Notes: generated from the sequence alone by a model not told the origin. DNA of 64,000 bases from Natrononativus amylolyticus (GCF_024362525.1 NZ_CP101459.1:1-64000), one strand, 5' to 3'. Positions 42,093 to 50,492 are shown, counted from the first letter of the stretch. Numbers and translations: made by a program.

Positions 42093-43135
42093 CAGCCGGT
42101 ACAGGAGAAGTCGCCGCCGTCCTCTCCGCCGAGGTCGCCGTCCGTCTCGATGACGACGTTCGTCTTCGTCTCGACGGGGTACCCGCCGCGGTCGTCCTCG
42201 GGCACGTTCGCCCACTCCGTAAAGCCGCCCTCGTAGAGGCGAACGTCCTCGAAGCCGAGCGCGCGGAGCACGGCCCAGGTCTGGGTCGGATCGACGTTGT
42301 CGTCGCCGTAGACGACGACGGTCTCCTCTTCCTCGAGGCCGGCTTCCGCGAAGAACAGGCGGGCGAGTCGCGTCGGCTCCTGCAGCCGGGTCCCGCTGAC
42401 GTTGCCGAGCCAGTGAACGTTGATCGCCCCCGGCAGGTGGCCGTGGCGCTGGTGATCCGGATCGAGCGCGTCGGAGCCCGCTGCGCCGAGGTACGCCTCC
42501 GGGACGCGGACGTCGACGAGCGAGTCCGGCGCGTCCTCGCCGAACCGGTCGGCCTCGTCCGCCAGCCACCGCCGGGTCGCCACGAGGTCGTCCACCGGGT
42601 CGGCCTCGTACTCGGTCGCCTCGGGTTCGTCAGGGGTTCCCGTGCCGATTCGACCGGTCCAGGCGTCGACGCCGCCGTTCAGGATACGAACGTCACCGCG
42701 GTGACCGAGGTACGCCAGCGCGAACGCGACGCGGGTCACTCGCGAGCCGACGCTGTTGCCGTAGACAAGCACGTCGTCGTCGGGGGCGACTCCGATACCG
42801 GCAAACCCTGCGGCTATCTCGGACGGGTCCGGCTCGAGTCCACCGTCGCCGTCCCGTCGCGTGGTGAGCGCCTCGAGGGCGACGTGACGCGCCCCGTGGA
42901 TCCGCTCGCGGCGGAAGGCGTCGCGCTCGCGGGCGTCGATGACGGCGATCTCGTCGCGGTCGCGGTCTGTGAGCCACGACGGGCCGACGAACGTCCGGAC
43001 GTTGCCGCGAACCTCGCTGCGCACGCTCGTATCCGCCGGCGTCGTCACGGCGGTACAGCCGGCGGTGCCCGCGACGGCCGTGCCGGCGGCCGCCTGCAAG
43101 AGCGCCCGCCGGGTCGCGTTCGGTTCATCTGTCAT
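42092..43135 (-). CDS. Tat lipoprotein with two rhodanese domains lacking active-site cysteines
   Basis: A 347-residue protein. Tat signal with RR at 9-10, and a lipobox with acceptor Cys27 (AGTAGC). The first rhodanese domain is at about 60-165 (EIAVIDARERDAFRRERIHG), the second at about 195-320 (PDSLVDVRVPEAYLG, GHLPGAINVHWLGN). The site that normally holds the catalytic cysteine reads LVYGNSVGS in the first and VVYGDDNVDP in the second, so neither has one. The C-terminus ends DFSCTG with a single cysteine. It probably binds rather than transfers sulfur, or uses the C-terminal cysteine. It overlaps both neighbours. Confidence 0.85.
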   Translation of the reverse strand: MTDEPNATRRALLQAAAGTAVAGTAGCTAVTTPADTSVRSEVRGNVRTFVGPSWLTDRDRDEIAVIDARERDAFRRERIHGARHVALEALTTRRDGDGGLEPDPSEIAAGFAGIGVAPDDDVLVYGNSVGSRVTRVAFALAYLGHRGDVRILNGGVDAWTGRIGTGTPDEPEATEYEADPVDDLVATRRWLADEADRFGEDAPDSLVDVRVPEAYLGAAGSDALDPDHQRHGHLPGAINVHWLGNVSGTRLQEPTRLARLFFAEAGLEEEETVVVYGDDNVDPTQTWAVLRALGFEDVRLYEGGFTEWANVPEDDRGGYPVETKTNVVIETDGDLGGEDGGDFSCTG

Positions 43136-44465
43136 CGCTTCTCACTCCTTCCTCGCTGTGATAGCCGCAGTAGCAGTACTGCTCGGGGCAGTACGCCAGT
43201 TCCTGGTCGCCGACCGAGACGCCGAGGGAGGCGATGGCCCCCTGGAGACGCTGGGTGGTACTGGTGTCCGGGCGGACCATTCCGCCGACGGCGCCGGTCG
43301 GCGACTCGCCCGCCTCGACGGTTGCGACCACCTCGCGCTGGGCGTGGTCGATGACGGCGACCTGGTTCGCGGTCTGGACGGGGACGTACAGCTTCTCGCG
43401 GTTCGGCCCCCACGCGCCGGCGATCGCGGTGCCGCCGATGTCGAGTTCCTGGTCGACCGCCTGGTCTGCGAGGTCGATCACCGTCACGCTCTCGCTTTCG
43501 GGCGTAAACAGATACGCCGCCTCGTTGTTCGGGTCGATCTCGCTGGTAATCGGCGGCGCCGGCAGCCCGTCATCGCGCGTGATGCGCTCGATCTCTTCGG
43601 GGTTCTCGGGATCGGAGATGTCCCAGATGCTCTCCGACCCTTCCCGCTCGATGTCCGGCTCGTGGCCGAGTCCTCCCTCGCCGTTTTCGACCAACAGGAG
43701 GTCGCCGTCGAACGTCGCGGTACACATGAACGGCAGGACGTCGCCGTCGCCCGCGGGGTCGCCGACGTCGATCTGGGCGGCGATCTCGAACGGATCGACG
43801 CGGATCACGGTCAGCGTCTCGTTGGCCACGTCCGAGACGAACGCGTACTCGCTGTCGGGGCCGAGCGTCATGTCGCACGGCCCGGTGTACCCCACCTCGA
43901 GTTCGCCCGTCACGTCCCCGAAGCCGTCGCTGTCGGGGTCGGCGTCGACCCGAAAGAGCATGTGGTCCTCGGGTTCGGGCGGGTCGGGCTCCATCGACGT
44001 CGTCCCGCCGGCGGCGACGATGAGGTGTTGCTCGTCGGGCGTCACGTTGGGATAGTTCGGGCCGAACCCGGTTTCGACGTGGGCGACCTCCTCGAGCGTC
44101 CGCTGGTCGAACCCCCTGACGCCGCCGCTGACGTTGAGCCAGAGCACGTCGTGTTCCGACTCCGCCCCGGTGCCGTACTGGTTGGCCGGAAACGACGCGG
44201 TCGTCCCCAGAAAGACGCTCTCGATGAGTTCGTCGGTTTCGGCGTCGATGACGCTCACCGTCCGGTCACCGTTGTTGAAGACGTACATCGTCGGGGCGCG
44301 TTCGTCGTCGTCGCTCAGACAGCCCGACAGCGTCGCGGTCGTGCCGACGACCGCCGACGACTGTAACACCCGTCGGCGGTCGATCCCCCGGCCGAACGGG
44401 TTCTTTCGATCCGGGTTCGCCTGGAGCCCATCGTCCGCCCCCGTCGCGTCCCGCCGCTGGTTCAT
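43125..44465 (-). CDS. Tat lipoprotein beta-propeller with cysteine-rich C-terminus
   Basis: A 446-residue protein. Tat motif RRR at 30-32 and lipobox Cys49 (TATLSGC) anchor it to the membrane. Propeller repeats follow (MYVFNNGDRTVSVIDAETDE, ITSEIDPNNEAAYLFTPESE, VPVQTANQVAVIDHAQREVV). The C-terminus reads ELAYCPEQYCYCGYHSEEG, three cysteines in six residues that could bind metal or a persulfide. First gene of a three-gene operon, overlapping the next by 11 bases and divergent from the transporter by 155 bases. It probably works outside the cell with the rhodanese-like lipoprotein. Confidence 0.85.
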   Translation of the reverse strand: MNQRRDATGADDGLQANPDRKNPFGRGIDRRRVLQSSAVVGTTATLSGCLSDDDERAPTMYVFNNGDRTVSVIDAETDELIESVFLGTTASFPANQYGTGAESEHDVLWLNVSGGVRGFDQRTLEEVAHVETGFGPNYPNVTPDEQHLIVAAGGTTSMEPDPPEPEDHMLFRVDADPDSDGFGDVTGELEVGYTGPCDMTLGPDSEYAFVSDVANETLTVIRVDPFEIAAQIDVGDPAGDGDVLPFMCTATFDGDLLLVENGEGGLGHEPDIEREGSESIWDISDPENPEEIERITRDDGLPAPPITSEIDPNNEAAYLFTPESESVTVIDLADQAVDQELDIGGTAIAGAWGPNREKLYVPVQTANQVAVIDHAQREVVATVEAGESPTGAVGGMVRPDTSTTQRLQGAIASLGVSVGDQELAYCPEQYCYCGYHSEEGVRSDDR

Positions 44466-44620
44466 GTTCCCCCCTCGGACGCGAGACCGTAAAGGACATT
44501 GGGAGCGCCCCTCCTTTGCCGTCGACCCACTTTCGAGGCAATACTTACAGCTACCGCGGGACCCTGGCGAGTCGTTCCGTCATCCGTGCGCTAAAGAACG
44601 CCGAGTGGAGAGTACTGGTC

Positions 44621-45826
44621 ATGTCGCTCTCGCCCACAGCGTATCTCGCCGTCTCCCTCTTCGTCGGGCTGTCGTTCGGGGTGTTCCTCCAGAAGGCGCG
44701 CTTCTGTTTCGTCAGCGCCTTTCGCGACTTCGTCGCGTTCAAAGACACGCGCGTGCTCAAGGGCGTTCTCGCCGGCGTCTTCGTGATGACGCTGTTCTGG
44801 AGCGCACAGATGGCGACCGGCTACTTCCGCGGGTTCTGGACACCCGCGTGGGGGATCGGCTCGTTCATCGGCGGCTTCGTTTTCGGGCTCGGGATGACGA
44901 TGGCCGGCGGCTGTGCCAGTGGCACGCTGTATCGCGCCGGGCAGGGCTACGTCCAGTTCTGGATCACGCTGCTGTTCATGGGCGTCGGCTACGTGATCTT
45001 CGCGCTGTTCTTTTCGACCTTCCGCGCGTATTACTTCGAACCGCTCAACCCCGCCCCGGGGACGTCGCTCTACCTCGCGTTCCCCTGGTCGCCGGCGATC
45101 ACCGGCGCCGCGTTCGTCGCGGTCGGCGTGCTGGCGTACGCGTTCGTCGTGGGACGAACCCAGCTCCCGGACGAGCCGGCGGGACCCTCGTCCACCACGA
45201 CCGGCGAGCGGGCCCAATTGACCGTCGCCGCCCGCCCCGTCCGGGCTGTGACGGCCGGCCTCGTCTCGCTCGTCGCCGGGATCCGGCAGTACCTCCGTAG
45301 TTTCGCGACCGACGACCGCCCGGTGGCGGCCCGCCTCAAGGGAACGTGGGACGCTCGCACCGCCGGCATCGGGATGGCCCTGGTCGCGAGCCTCTGGTTC
45401 TGGGTTCACGGCCACTGGGCGATCACCGGCAGCGAGGCCCGCTGGGCCGGCTACCTGCTCGGCGGTGCGGGCGTCGACGTACAGAGCATCGAGTACTGGG
45501 GCTCCGTGCTGTTTCACGAGGGCGACATCACGATCACCATCGATATGCTGATGATCGCCTCGCTGGTCGTCGGCTCGTTCCTCGCGGCGTGGTTCTCGGG
45601 TGACTTCCGCCTGCGGATGCCCAAGTTGAACCGGCTGCACAACCCGATCGTCGGGGGGCTGCTGATGGGGTTCGGCTCGAGGCTCGCCGCCGGCTGTAAC
45701 ATCGCGAACCTCTTTTCCGGGGTCGCGCTGCTCTCGGTGCACTCGTTTCTCGCCGGAGCCGGCATCATCGTCGGCGTGTACGTGATGACCCGCTGGCTGT
45801 ACCGCGAAGTCGGCTGTGCGCTCTAG
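44621..45826 (+). CDS. YeeE/YedE (TsuA-type) thiosulfate transporter
   Basis: A 401-residue membrane protein with about nine helices. It carries the three family cysteines in conserved settings: Cys29 in KARFCF, Cys98 in AGGCASGTLYR, Cys359 in AGCNIANLFSG. Bacterial TsuA imports thiosulfate through these cysteines, and partners such as the TusA-family YeeD process it. TusA and rhodanese genes follow directly on the opposite strand. The start at 44621 gives an N-terminal helix; upstream in-frame codons to 44516 look random. Thiosulfate uptake feeding the sulfur island is the likely job; selenium transport by related YedE proteins is an alternative. Confidence 0.93.
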   Translation: MSLSPTAYLAVSLFVGLSFGVFLQKARFCFVSAFRDFVAFKDTRVLKGVLAGVFVMTLFWSAQMATGYFRGFWTPAWGIGSFIGGFVFGLGMTMAGGCASGTLYRAGQGYVQFWITLLFMGVGYVIFALFFSTFRAYYFEPLNPAPGTSLYLAFPWSPAITGAAFVAVGVLAYAFVVGRTQLPDEPAGPSSTTTGERAQLTVAARPVRAVTAGLVSLVAGIRQYLRSFATDDRPVAARLKGTWDARTAGIGMALVASLWFWVHGHWAITGSEARWAGYLLGGAGVDVQSIEYWGSVLFHEGDITITIDMLMIASLVVGSFLAAWFSGDFRLRMPKLNRLHNPIVGGLLMGFGSRLAAGCNIANLFSGVALLSVHSFLAGAGIIVGVYVMTRWLYREVGCAL

Positions 45827-45893
45827 CACGCAGTCGAAAACGGAAGATCGCTACAGAGCGCTCGAGCGCCCGGCCATTGGGGCCGTCCGAAGC

Positions 45894-46232
45894 TTACAGC
45901 TCCGCCGCACCCTCGCCGTCGGCCGTCTCGAGGTCGTACTCCCACGCCTCGTAGCCGCCCTGCATGCTCGTCACGGCGTCTGCCTCGGCGCCCTCGAAGC
46001 TGCCGATGAGCCGCGCCGCCTGGATCGAACTCTGCCCGATCGGGCAGGCGACGACGACGTCGTCGCCCCAGTCGTACTCGTCGATTCTGGCGGGGAGTTC
46101 GGTCATCGGAATGTTGATCGCGCCGGGGATGTGACCCTGTGCGAACGCCTCCGGCTGGCGGATGTCGACGATCTGGACGTCGTCGTCGTCGAGCTTTCGG
46201 TTGACGTCTTCGGGGGTGACTTCGTCGACCAT
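45894..46232 (-). CDS. Single-domain rhodanese with active-site cysteine
   Basis: A 112-residue protein. Family blocks VQIVDIRQPEAF, GHIPGAINIPM and the active-site loop VACPIGQSS with Cys63 are present, so it should form a persulfide from thiosulfate. It ends MQGGYEAWEYD and an acidic tail. It is three bases downstream of the TusA gene, an obvious operon, and convergent with the transporter gene. It likely transfers thiosulfate sulfur to TusA, DsrE or the E1-carrier complex. Confidence 0.93.
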   Translation of the reverse strand: MVDEVTPEDVNRKLDDDDVQIVDIRQPEAFAQGHIPGAINIPMTELPARIDEYDWGDDVVVACPIGQSSIQAARLIGSFEGAEADAVTSMQGGYEAWEYDLETADGEGAAEL

Positions 46233-46234
46233 CG

Positions 46235-46534
46235 TTACTTGCGCGAGAGGAAGATGCGATACCGACCGTCCCCGCTCTTCCAGACCTTCGCATCCGCGAG
46301 CTCCGAGACCGCCTTCGGAACGTTCTCCGTACTCGGGACGTGGTCGGTCTCCTGGACGAGTACGTCGCCCGCCTCGAGGCCCTGCATGGCTTTCTTGGCC
46401 TCGACCTGCGGGTAGGGACAGACCTCGCCGGTCATGTCCTGTACCTCGTCTGCCCCCTCGTACAGCTGTTCGGCCGTGTCGTCGTCGAGTTCGTCGGGGA
46501 GGTCGACGACGTCGTCCCAGCTTGCGTTACTCAT
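46235..46534 (-). CDS. TusA-family sulfur carrier
   Basis: A 99-residue protein with the CPxP motif CPYPQ at 39-43 (GEVCPYPQVEAKKAMQGLEA) on the first helix, and a short second half ending ADAKVWKSGDGRYRIF. TusA proteins carry a persulfide on this cysteine and pass it along. The YeeD protein, also TusA-type, works with the YeeE transporter in bacteria, and here the two genes are about 400 bases apart. First gene of the TusA-rhodanese operon. An acidic N-terminal 30-residue extension is typical of halophiles. Confidence 0.93.
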   Translation of the reverse strand: MSNASWDDVVDLPDELDDDTAEQLYEGADEVQDMTGEVCPYPQVEAKKAMQGLEAGDVLVQETDHVPSTENVPKAVSELADAKVWKSGDGRYRIFLSRK

Positions 46535-46685
46535 GTGGTAGTCGTATTGGACTCGGTCAGTTAACGGCTTTCGGTCGGGTCAGAAGCTTCCCGTATCTCG
46601 GACGGTCAGCGCCGCGTGCGACCGACGTGGTGGCCGTATCGGCCGTTTCCATCAGACCCATATTCGATCGGTGGCTACGGGTGGT

Positions 46686-47708
46686 ATGACCGATGAGGCG
46701 TCGTCTCCCGTCTACGACGAGTCGACGATCTTCGAGACACCGTTGCTCGAGTTAGACGTCGACGTACCCGGGACGGTGTACGGCAAAGCGGAGTGGTACA
46801 ACCTCTATTCGGCACCCCACGGCGGCGGCTCCGTCAAGTCCCGTATCGCGAAGGGAATGCTCGACGGCGCCGAACGGCGGGGCGACCTCGAACCGGACGC
46901 GACGATCATCGAACCGACCTCGGGGAACACCGGCAGCGAACTCGCCCGTCTCGCGACGGCCAGGGGATACGACGTCGAAATCGTGCTGCCGGATAACGCC
47001 AGCGGCGGAAAGATCGACGCGATTCGCGACGCCGGCGCGACGCTTCACTTCGTCGACGCCGATCGCGGCTACGACGCCGTCATCGATCGGTGCGAGGAGC
47101 GTATCGCAGCGGACCCCGACGGGTACTATCGGCCGAACCAGTACGAGAACCCCGACAATCCCGGCACCCACGAACGGACGACCGCCGCCGAACTGTACGA
47201 GCAGACCGACGGCGAGATCACCCACTTCGTCGCGGGTGCCGGCACCGGTGGCACCGTCACGGGGACCGGTCGCGGCCTTCACGACCGGGGCGACGTCACG
47301 GTCGTCGGCTTCGAACCGGCCGAAGCGCTACACGCCATCGACGGGCTGAAGTACCTCAAAACCGGCGATCACTACCACCCCGAGACGTACGACGAGTCGG
47401 TGCTCGACCACAAGGAGTACGTCTCCACACAGCGCGCGTACGATCGCGCTCGAGCGCTCCGTAACCGGTACCAGGACACCGACATTCGGGTCCACGACAC
47501 CGGCCAACACGACCGCAAGACCGTTACCGACCACCTCCGTGTCGATGGACAGTTCGTCGTCGGCACCTCGAGCGGGGCGGGCATCCAGGCCGTCCACCAA
47601 CTCGCCGATGCGGGTGCGCTCGACGAGACCTCCGTAATCGCCGTTATGCTCTACGACCGTGGCGATAAGTACGCTGACATCCCTCTCTGGGAGTCGTACC
47701 TGAGTTGA
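46686..47708 (+). CDS. PLP-dependent cysteine synthase-like enzyme
   Basis: A 340-residue fold-type II PLP enzyme: PLP lysine K51 in GGGSVKSRIAKG, the substrate loop PTSGNTGSE at 78-86, the phosphate-binding AGAGTGGTVTGTG, and GTSSGAGIQAVHQ near the C-terminus. It is cysteine synthase (CysK/CysM) like but with the variant GGGSVKSR in place of the usual PxGSxKDR. In Mycobacterium, CysM uses O-phosphoserine and the CysO thiocarboxylate as sulfur donor. The present gene is divergent from TusA and part of the island, so a carrier-linked donor is plausible. Start at 46686 (MTDEASS); 46671 adds five residues. Confidence 0.9.
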   Translation: MTDEASSPVYDESTIFETPLLELDVDVPGTVYGKAEWYNLYSAPHGGGSVKSRIAKGMLDGAERRGDLEPDATIIEPTSGNTGSELARLATARGYDVEIVLPDNASGGKIDAIRDAGATLHFVDADRGYDAVIDRCEERIAADPDGYYRPNQYENPDNPGTHERTTAAELYEQTDGEITHFVAGAGTGGTVTGTGRGLHDRGDVTVVGFEPAEALHAIDGLKYLKTGDHYHPETYDESVLDHKEYVSTQRAYDRARALRNRYQDTDIRVHDTGQHDRKTVTDHLRVDGQFVVGTSSGAGIQAVHQLADAGALDETSVIAVMLYDRGDKYADIPLWESYLS

Positions 47709-47901
47709 CACCCACCCGTCGCTAACGGACGGGGCAGTTCTCGAGGCGAGTTCCGGTGCCGTTCGAGCCGGCGTTGCGATGCCGTGACGGCGACCGAGCA
47801 GCGACTCCTACCGCTCGACGCTGTGGCGATGGGCGATCGCGCCGCTGGCGGTGCGATCGCCCCCACAGATCCCATACTCCCGTCTGTGCCCGGCCACAGA
47901 C

Positions 47902-49224
47902 TCACGCATAGCCCAGGTCTTCCAGGCGCGTGCGGACGGCTGGCGGAACGGCGACGGGCGTTCGTCCAGCCGTCGCGCGGGGGTCGACCGCGGCGGTGAG
48001 CTCGCGGAGGCGCTCGCGTGGCTCCGACACCCGCGACACCCCGCGTTCGGCCCATCCGGTGAGGGTTTCGTAGCCGTAGTAGGCATCCGGGCCGGCGAGG
48101 CCCGTCAGCGGCCGGTCGTAGGCGGCGATCACCGCCTCGGGGTAGCGGTCGTCGCGCATCCCCGCGATACGTGCGGCCCGAAGCCCCTCGTATTCGGTGC
48201 GGACGAACCGGTCGGTGAGCGGCGCGAGCAGGTGCTGGCCGCGGGAGTCACCCCCCACGTCCAGGAGCGCCAGAATCGTCCGGTGGACGTCGAGGAGGCT
48301 GACCGTCTGCGAGCACGTCCCCCCGAGCCCGTCGCCCGAGATCACCAGCGGAACGCGCGTCAGTTCGGGGTAGACACCGTGGAGATGGCGCCAGCTGCCG
48401 TGTTCGCCGAAGAGTTCGCCGTGGTCGCTGAGAGTGATCACGTACTCGAAGCGGGCCGCGAGTTCCGCGAAGATGTGTTTGTACCGGTCGGCGAGATACC
48501 GGACCGAATCCGCGTACGCACGGGCCACCACCCGCGGCTCCGGCTCGTCGTCGGTCAGGGTCGCGGCGACCTCGTCGTACGAGGGGGTGTCGACGGTCCG
48601 ATACGCCGCCGGTGGGGCGTACGGCGCGTGTGCTTCCATGAGGTTCACGAAGAGAAAATCCGCGTCGCGATACCGGTCCCCGCGAACGGCCTCGAGGAGT
48701 GCCGAGGCGCCATCGTCGTGGGGTGCGCCACAGCCGAGCGGGCCGGGCAGCCGACGCGCGAGGCCGGTCGCGACCGACGAGCGGATGCGGTACTGCCCCG
48801 CGAGGCCCCGCGCGACCAGCGACCGGGGGTTCGGCGGCTCGGCGCGCCCGCCCCCGAGCAGCTCTCGCCACCCGAGGAGCCCCTTCCCGTTCACGTTCAC
48901 GCGCCACGTGCCGTCGAAGGCGTCGAACCCACGGTCGAAGCCGAAGACGGGCGACACCATCAGGTTCGCGCTGAACGCGTGCGAGCGGTAGCCAGCGTCG
49001 GCGAGCAGCTCTGCGAGCACCGGGTCGGGGCAATCGAGCCCTTCCGAGGTCGCGTTCGCGCCGACTTCGCTGGCGTACTTCCCGGTGAACAACGAGGCGT
49101 GCGCCGGCATCGTCCACTTCGCAGTCGACCACGCCTGCTCGAAGCGGCGACCGGGCAGCCACTGGAAGTACTCGTCGAAGACGTCTTTCCGGAGTGTATC
49201 GAGGACGACGAGCGCGACACGCAT
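47902..49224 (-). CDS. Alkaline-phosphatase-superfamily (sulfatase-like) protein
   Basis: A 440-residue protein. The metal-binding N-terminus LVVLDTLRKDV leads to the nucleophile segment AKWTMPAHASLFTG, and the C-terminal metal segment is ITLSDHGELFGEHG. The usual sulfatase signature CxPSR, where the cysteine becomes formylglycine, is absent. The equivalent reads WTMPAHAS, so threonine is the likely nucleophile, as in phospho-transferases of the superfamily. It is at the edge of the sulfur island; a role in sulfate-ester release is possible but not supported by the active site. No signal peptide is visible. The start at 49224 is chosen from coding character. Confidence 0.85.
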   Translation of the reverse strand: MRVALVVLDTLRKDVFDEYFQWLPGRRFEQAWSTAKWTMPAHASLFTGKYASEVGANATSEGLDCPDPVLAELLADAGYRSHAFSANLMVSPVFGFDRGFDAFDGTWRVNVNGKGLLGWRELLGGGRAEPPNPRSLVARGLAGQYRIRSSVATGLARRLPGPLGCGAPHDDGASALLEAVRGDRYRDADFLFVNLMEAHAPYAPPAAYRTVDTPSYDEVAATLTDDEPEPRVVARAYADSVRYLADRYKHIFAELAARFEYVITLSDHGELFGEHGSWRHLHGVYPELTRVPLVISGDGLGGTCSQTVSLLDVHRTILALLDVGGDSRGQHLLAPLTDRFVRTEYEGLRAARIAGMRDDRYPEAVIAAYDRPLTGLAGPDAYYGYETLTGWAERGVSRVSEPRERLRELTAAVDPRATAGRTPVAVPPAVRTRLEDLGYA

Positions 49225-49500
49225 ACCCGAGTGACGCCTCGAGCGATGAAAAAGGTAGTAGCGCCGTACACCGGCCACGTGGCGATCGGCAGCCAGCGAC
49301 GAAGGTCGACCCAGCCTGGGGCGCCAGCACCACGCCCGCGGCGGCGCCGGCCCCCGCGTCGTCGAGTACCCCACAAACCTCTCGTAGATTGACCTTCGGC
49401 TCGTGCTACCTGATTCGAGGAGAGAGTCCCACCGTTCACGGCGTCCTTAGAGACATATCGGATAGCCATCCCTCGTTCTTATCTTATAGTACGATTTAGA

Positions 49501-49833
49501 ATGTCTATGGTGGAGGTTGACACGGTGTTAGGTCTACTCAATGAGCAAAGGAGACGATACGCACTCTACTATCTGACAGAACAGGATGGGCCCGTTCACG
49601 TAGATGAGGTAGTGGAGGCCGTTGCTGAGATGGAGTCTAATCCCGACCAGGTTAGCAGCCCTGAGAGAAAATATAGGGAGATTGAGATCTCTATTGAGCA
49701 CACCCACCTTCCAAAAGCTAGTGAAGCCGAATTCATTGAATATGACCCCGAGAAACGGGAGATACGGCTAACGGACAACCCAACCGAGTTCGATACAATC
49801 CTTACCATAGCCAAAGTTCTGGAGGGGAACTAG
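49501..49833 (+). CDS. DUF7344-type winged-helix protein
   Basis: A 110-residue protein. The N-terminal winged-helix block LGLLNEQRRRYALYYLTEQD and the middle IEISIEHTHLPKASEAEFIE match the DUF7344 domain found in many haloarchaeal regulators, here as a stand-alone protein. It faces two HalOD1 genes on the opposite strand, a pairing typical of haloarchaeal signalling clusters. The start could be 49501 or 49507 (second Met). It is thought to act in transcription, but the target is unknown. Confidence 0.8.
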   Translation: MSMVEVDTVLGLLNEQRRRYALYYLTEQDGPVHVDEVVEAVAEMESNPDQVSSPERKYREIEISIEHTHLPKASEAEFIEYDPEKREIRLTDNPTEFDTILTIAKVLEGN

Positions 49834-49848
49834 ACGCGATCTCAGCTC

Positions 49849-50124
49849 TCAATCCTCATCTGGGGTCTCGATTAGTACGGTTTCGTCGGCTCGGACCTTT
49901 ACACTACAGCCCCCATGCTCGAACACCACCGTTACCTCTTCAGTCCCCGATTCAATCACCTTATTCAAGCCATCTGGGTCAAGGGTACGATATAGGGGAG
50001 CCAATTCCTCCGGCTCTGTTTCCTTGATGTCTGAAAGTGATTCTACCACACCCACAGCTGGCGTTTCGTACTCCTCGATGGAGCACCGATGTAAGTCGCC
50101 CCCCATCATGGTACTCATTCGCAT
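49849..50124 (-). CDS. HalOD1 output-domain protein, first copy
   Basis: A 91-residue protein: EYETPAVGVVESLSDIKETE, EELAPLYRTLDPDGLNKVI and VTVVFEHGGCSVKVRADETV form the HalOD1 pattern. HalOD1 is the small beta-alpha output domain of halophilic signal transduction and often stands alone. Start codons at 50124, 50118 and 50109 are possible. It is convergent with the DUF7344 gene, 15 bases between the stops. Confidence 0.85.
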   Translation of the reverse strand: MRMSTMMGGDLHRCSIEEYETPAVGVVESLSDIKETEPEELAPLYRTLDPDGLNKVIESGTEEVTVVFEHGGCSVKVRADETVLIETPDED

Positions 50125-50237
50125 GGGATGCCATAAATGTATCTTGAAAACCTCAACCAGCGACAGAAGGGGATAGCCGTCCCTGTCTTCTCTCGAGATT
50201 CAAGGTCAATTGAACGAAACTCGAATCGGGCTCTATC

Positions 50238-50492
50238 TCACTCTTCCTCTGAGGGAGTAACAGTTACAAGTCCATCCGATCGAACCTCTATTCGGCATCC
50301 CTCATGCTCAAATACGATCCTTGCTCCGTGAGATGTGCGAGTGAAAAGCGTATTAAGCGCATCAGGATCGATAGAGTCATTCAACGGAGTCAAATCCTCA
50401 GAGTCACCATCTCTAACCTCTGTAAGAGCCGATACCACGGCCGTAGTTGGTGTCTGATACTTCTCAGTAGAGTATTGGCATACTGCTCCCAT
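50238..50492 (-). CDS. HalOD1 output-domain protein, second copy
   Basis: An 84-residue protein paralogous to the one at 49849-50124: EKYQTPTTAVVSALTEVRDG, EDLTPLNDSIDPDALNTLF, ARIVFEHEGCRIEVRSDGLV. The shared FEHxGCxxxVR block is the most conserved part. The 113-base spacing suggests separate promoters rather than one operon. Tandem HalOD1 genes are a sign of local duplication. Confidence 0.85.
   Translation of the reverse strand: MGAVCQYSTEKYQTPTTAVVSALTEVRDGDSEDLTPLNDSIDPDALNTLFTRTSHGARIVFEHEGCRIEVRSDGLVTVTPSEEE

Noticed and set aside
41876-43354. Long plus-strand frames opposite the rhodanese and propeller genes
   Set aside because: Composition is arginine- and proline-rich with no domain, while the minus-strand genes have clear motifs and coupled overlaps.
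47851-49392. 513-residue plus-strand frame opposite the phosphatase-superfamily gene
   Set aside because: No recognised motif and overlaps a complete minus-strand protein; it is a codon-position shadow.
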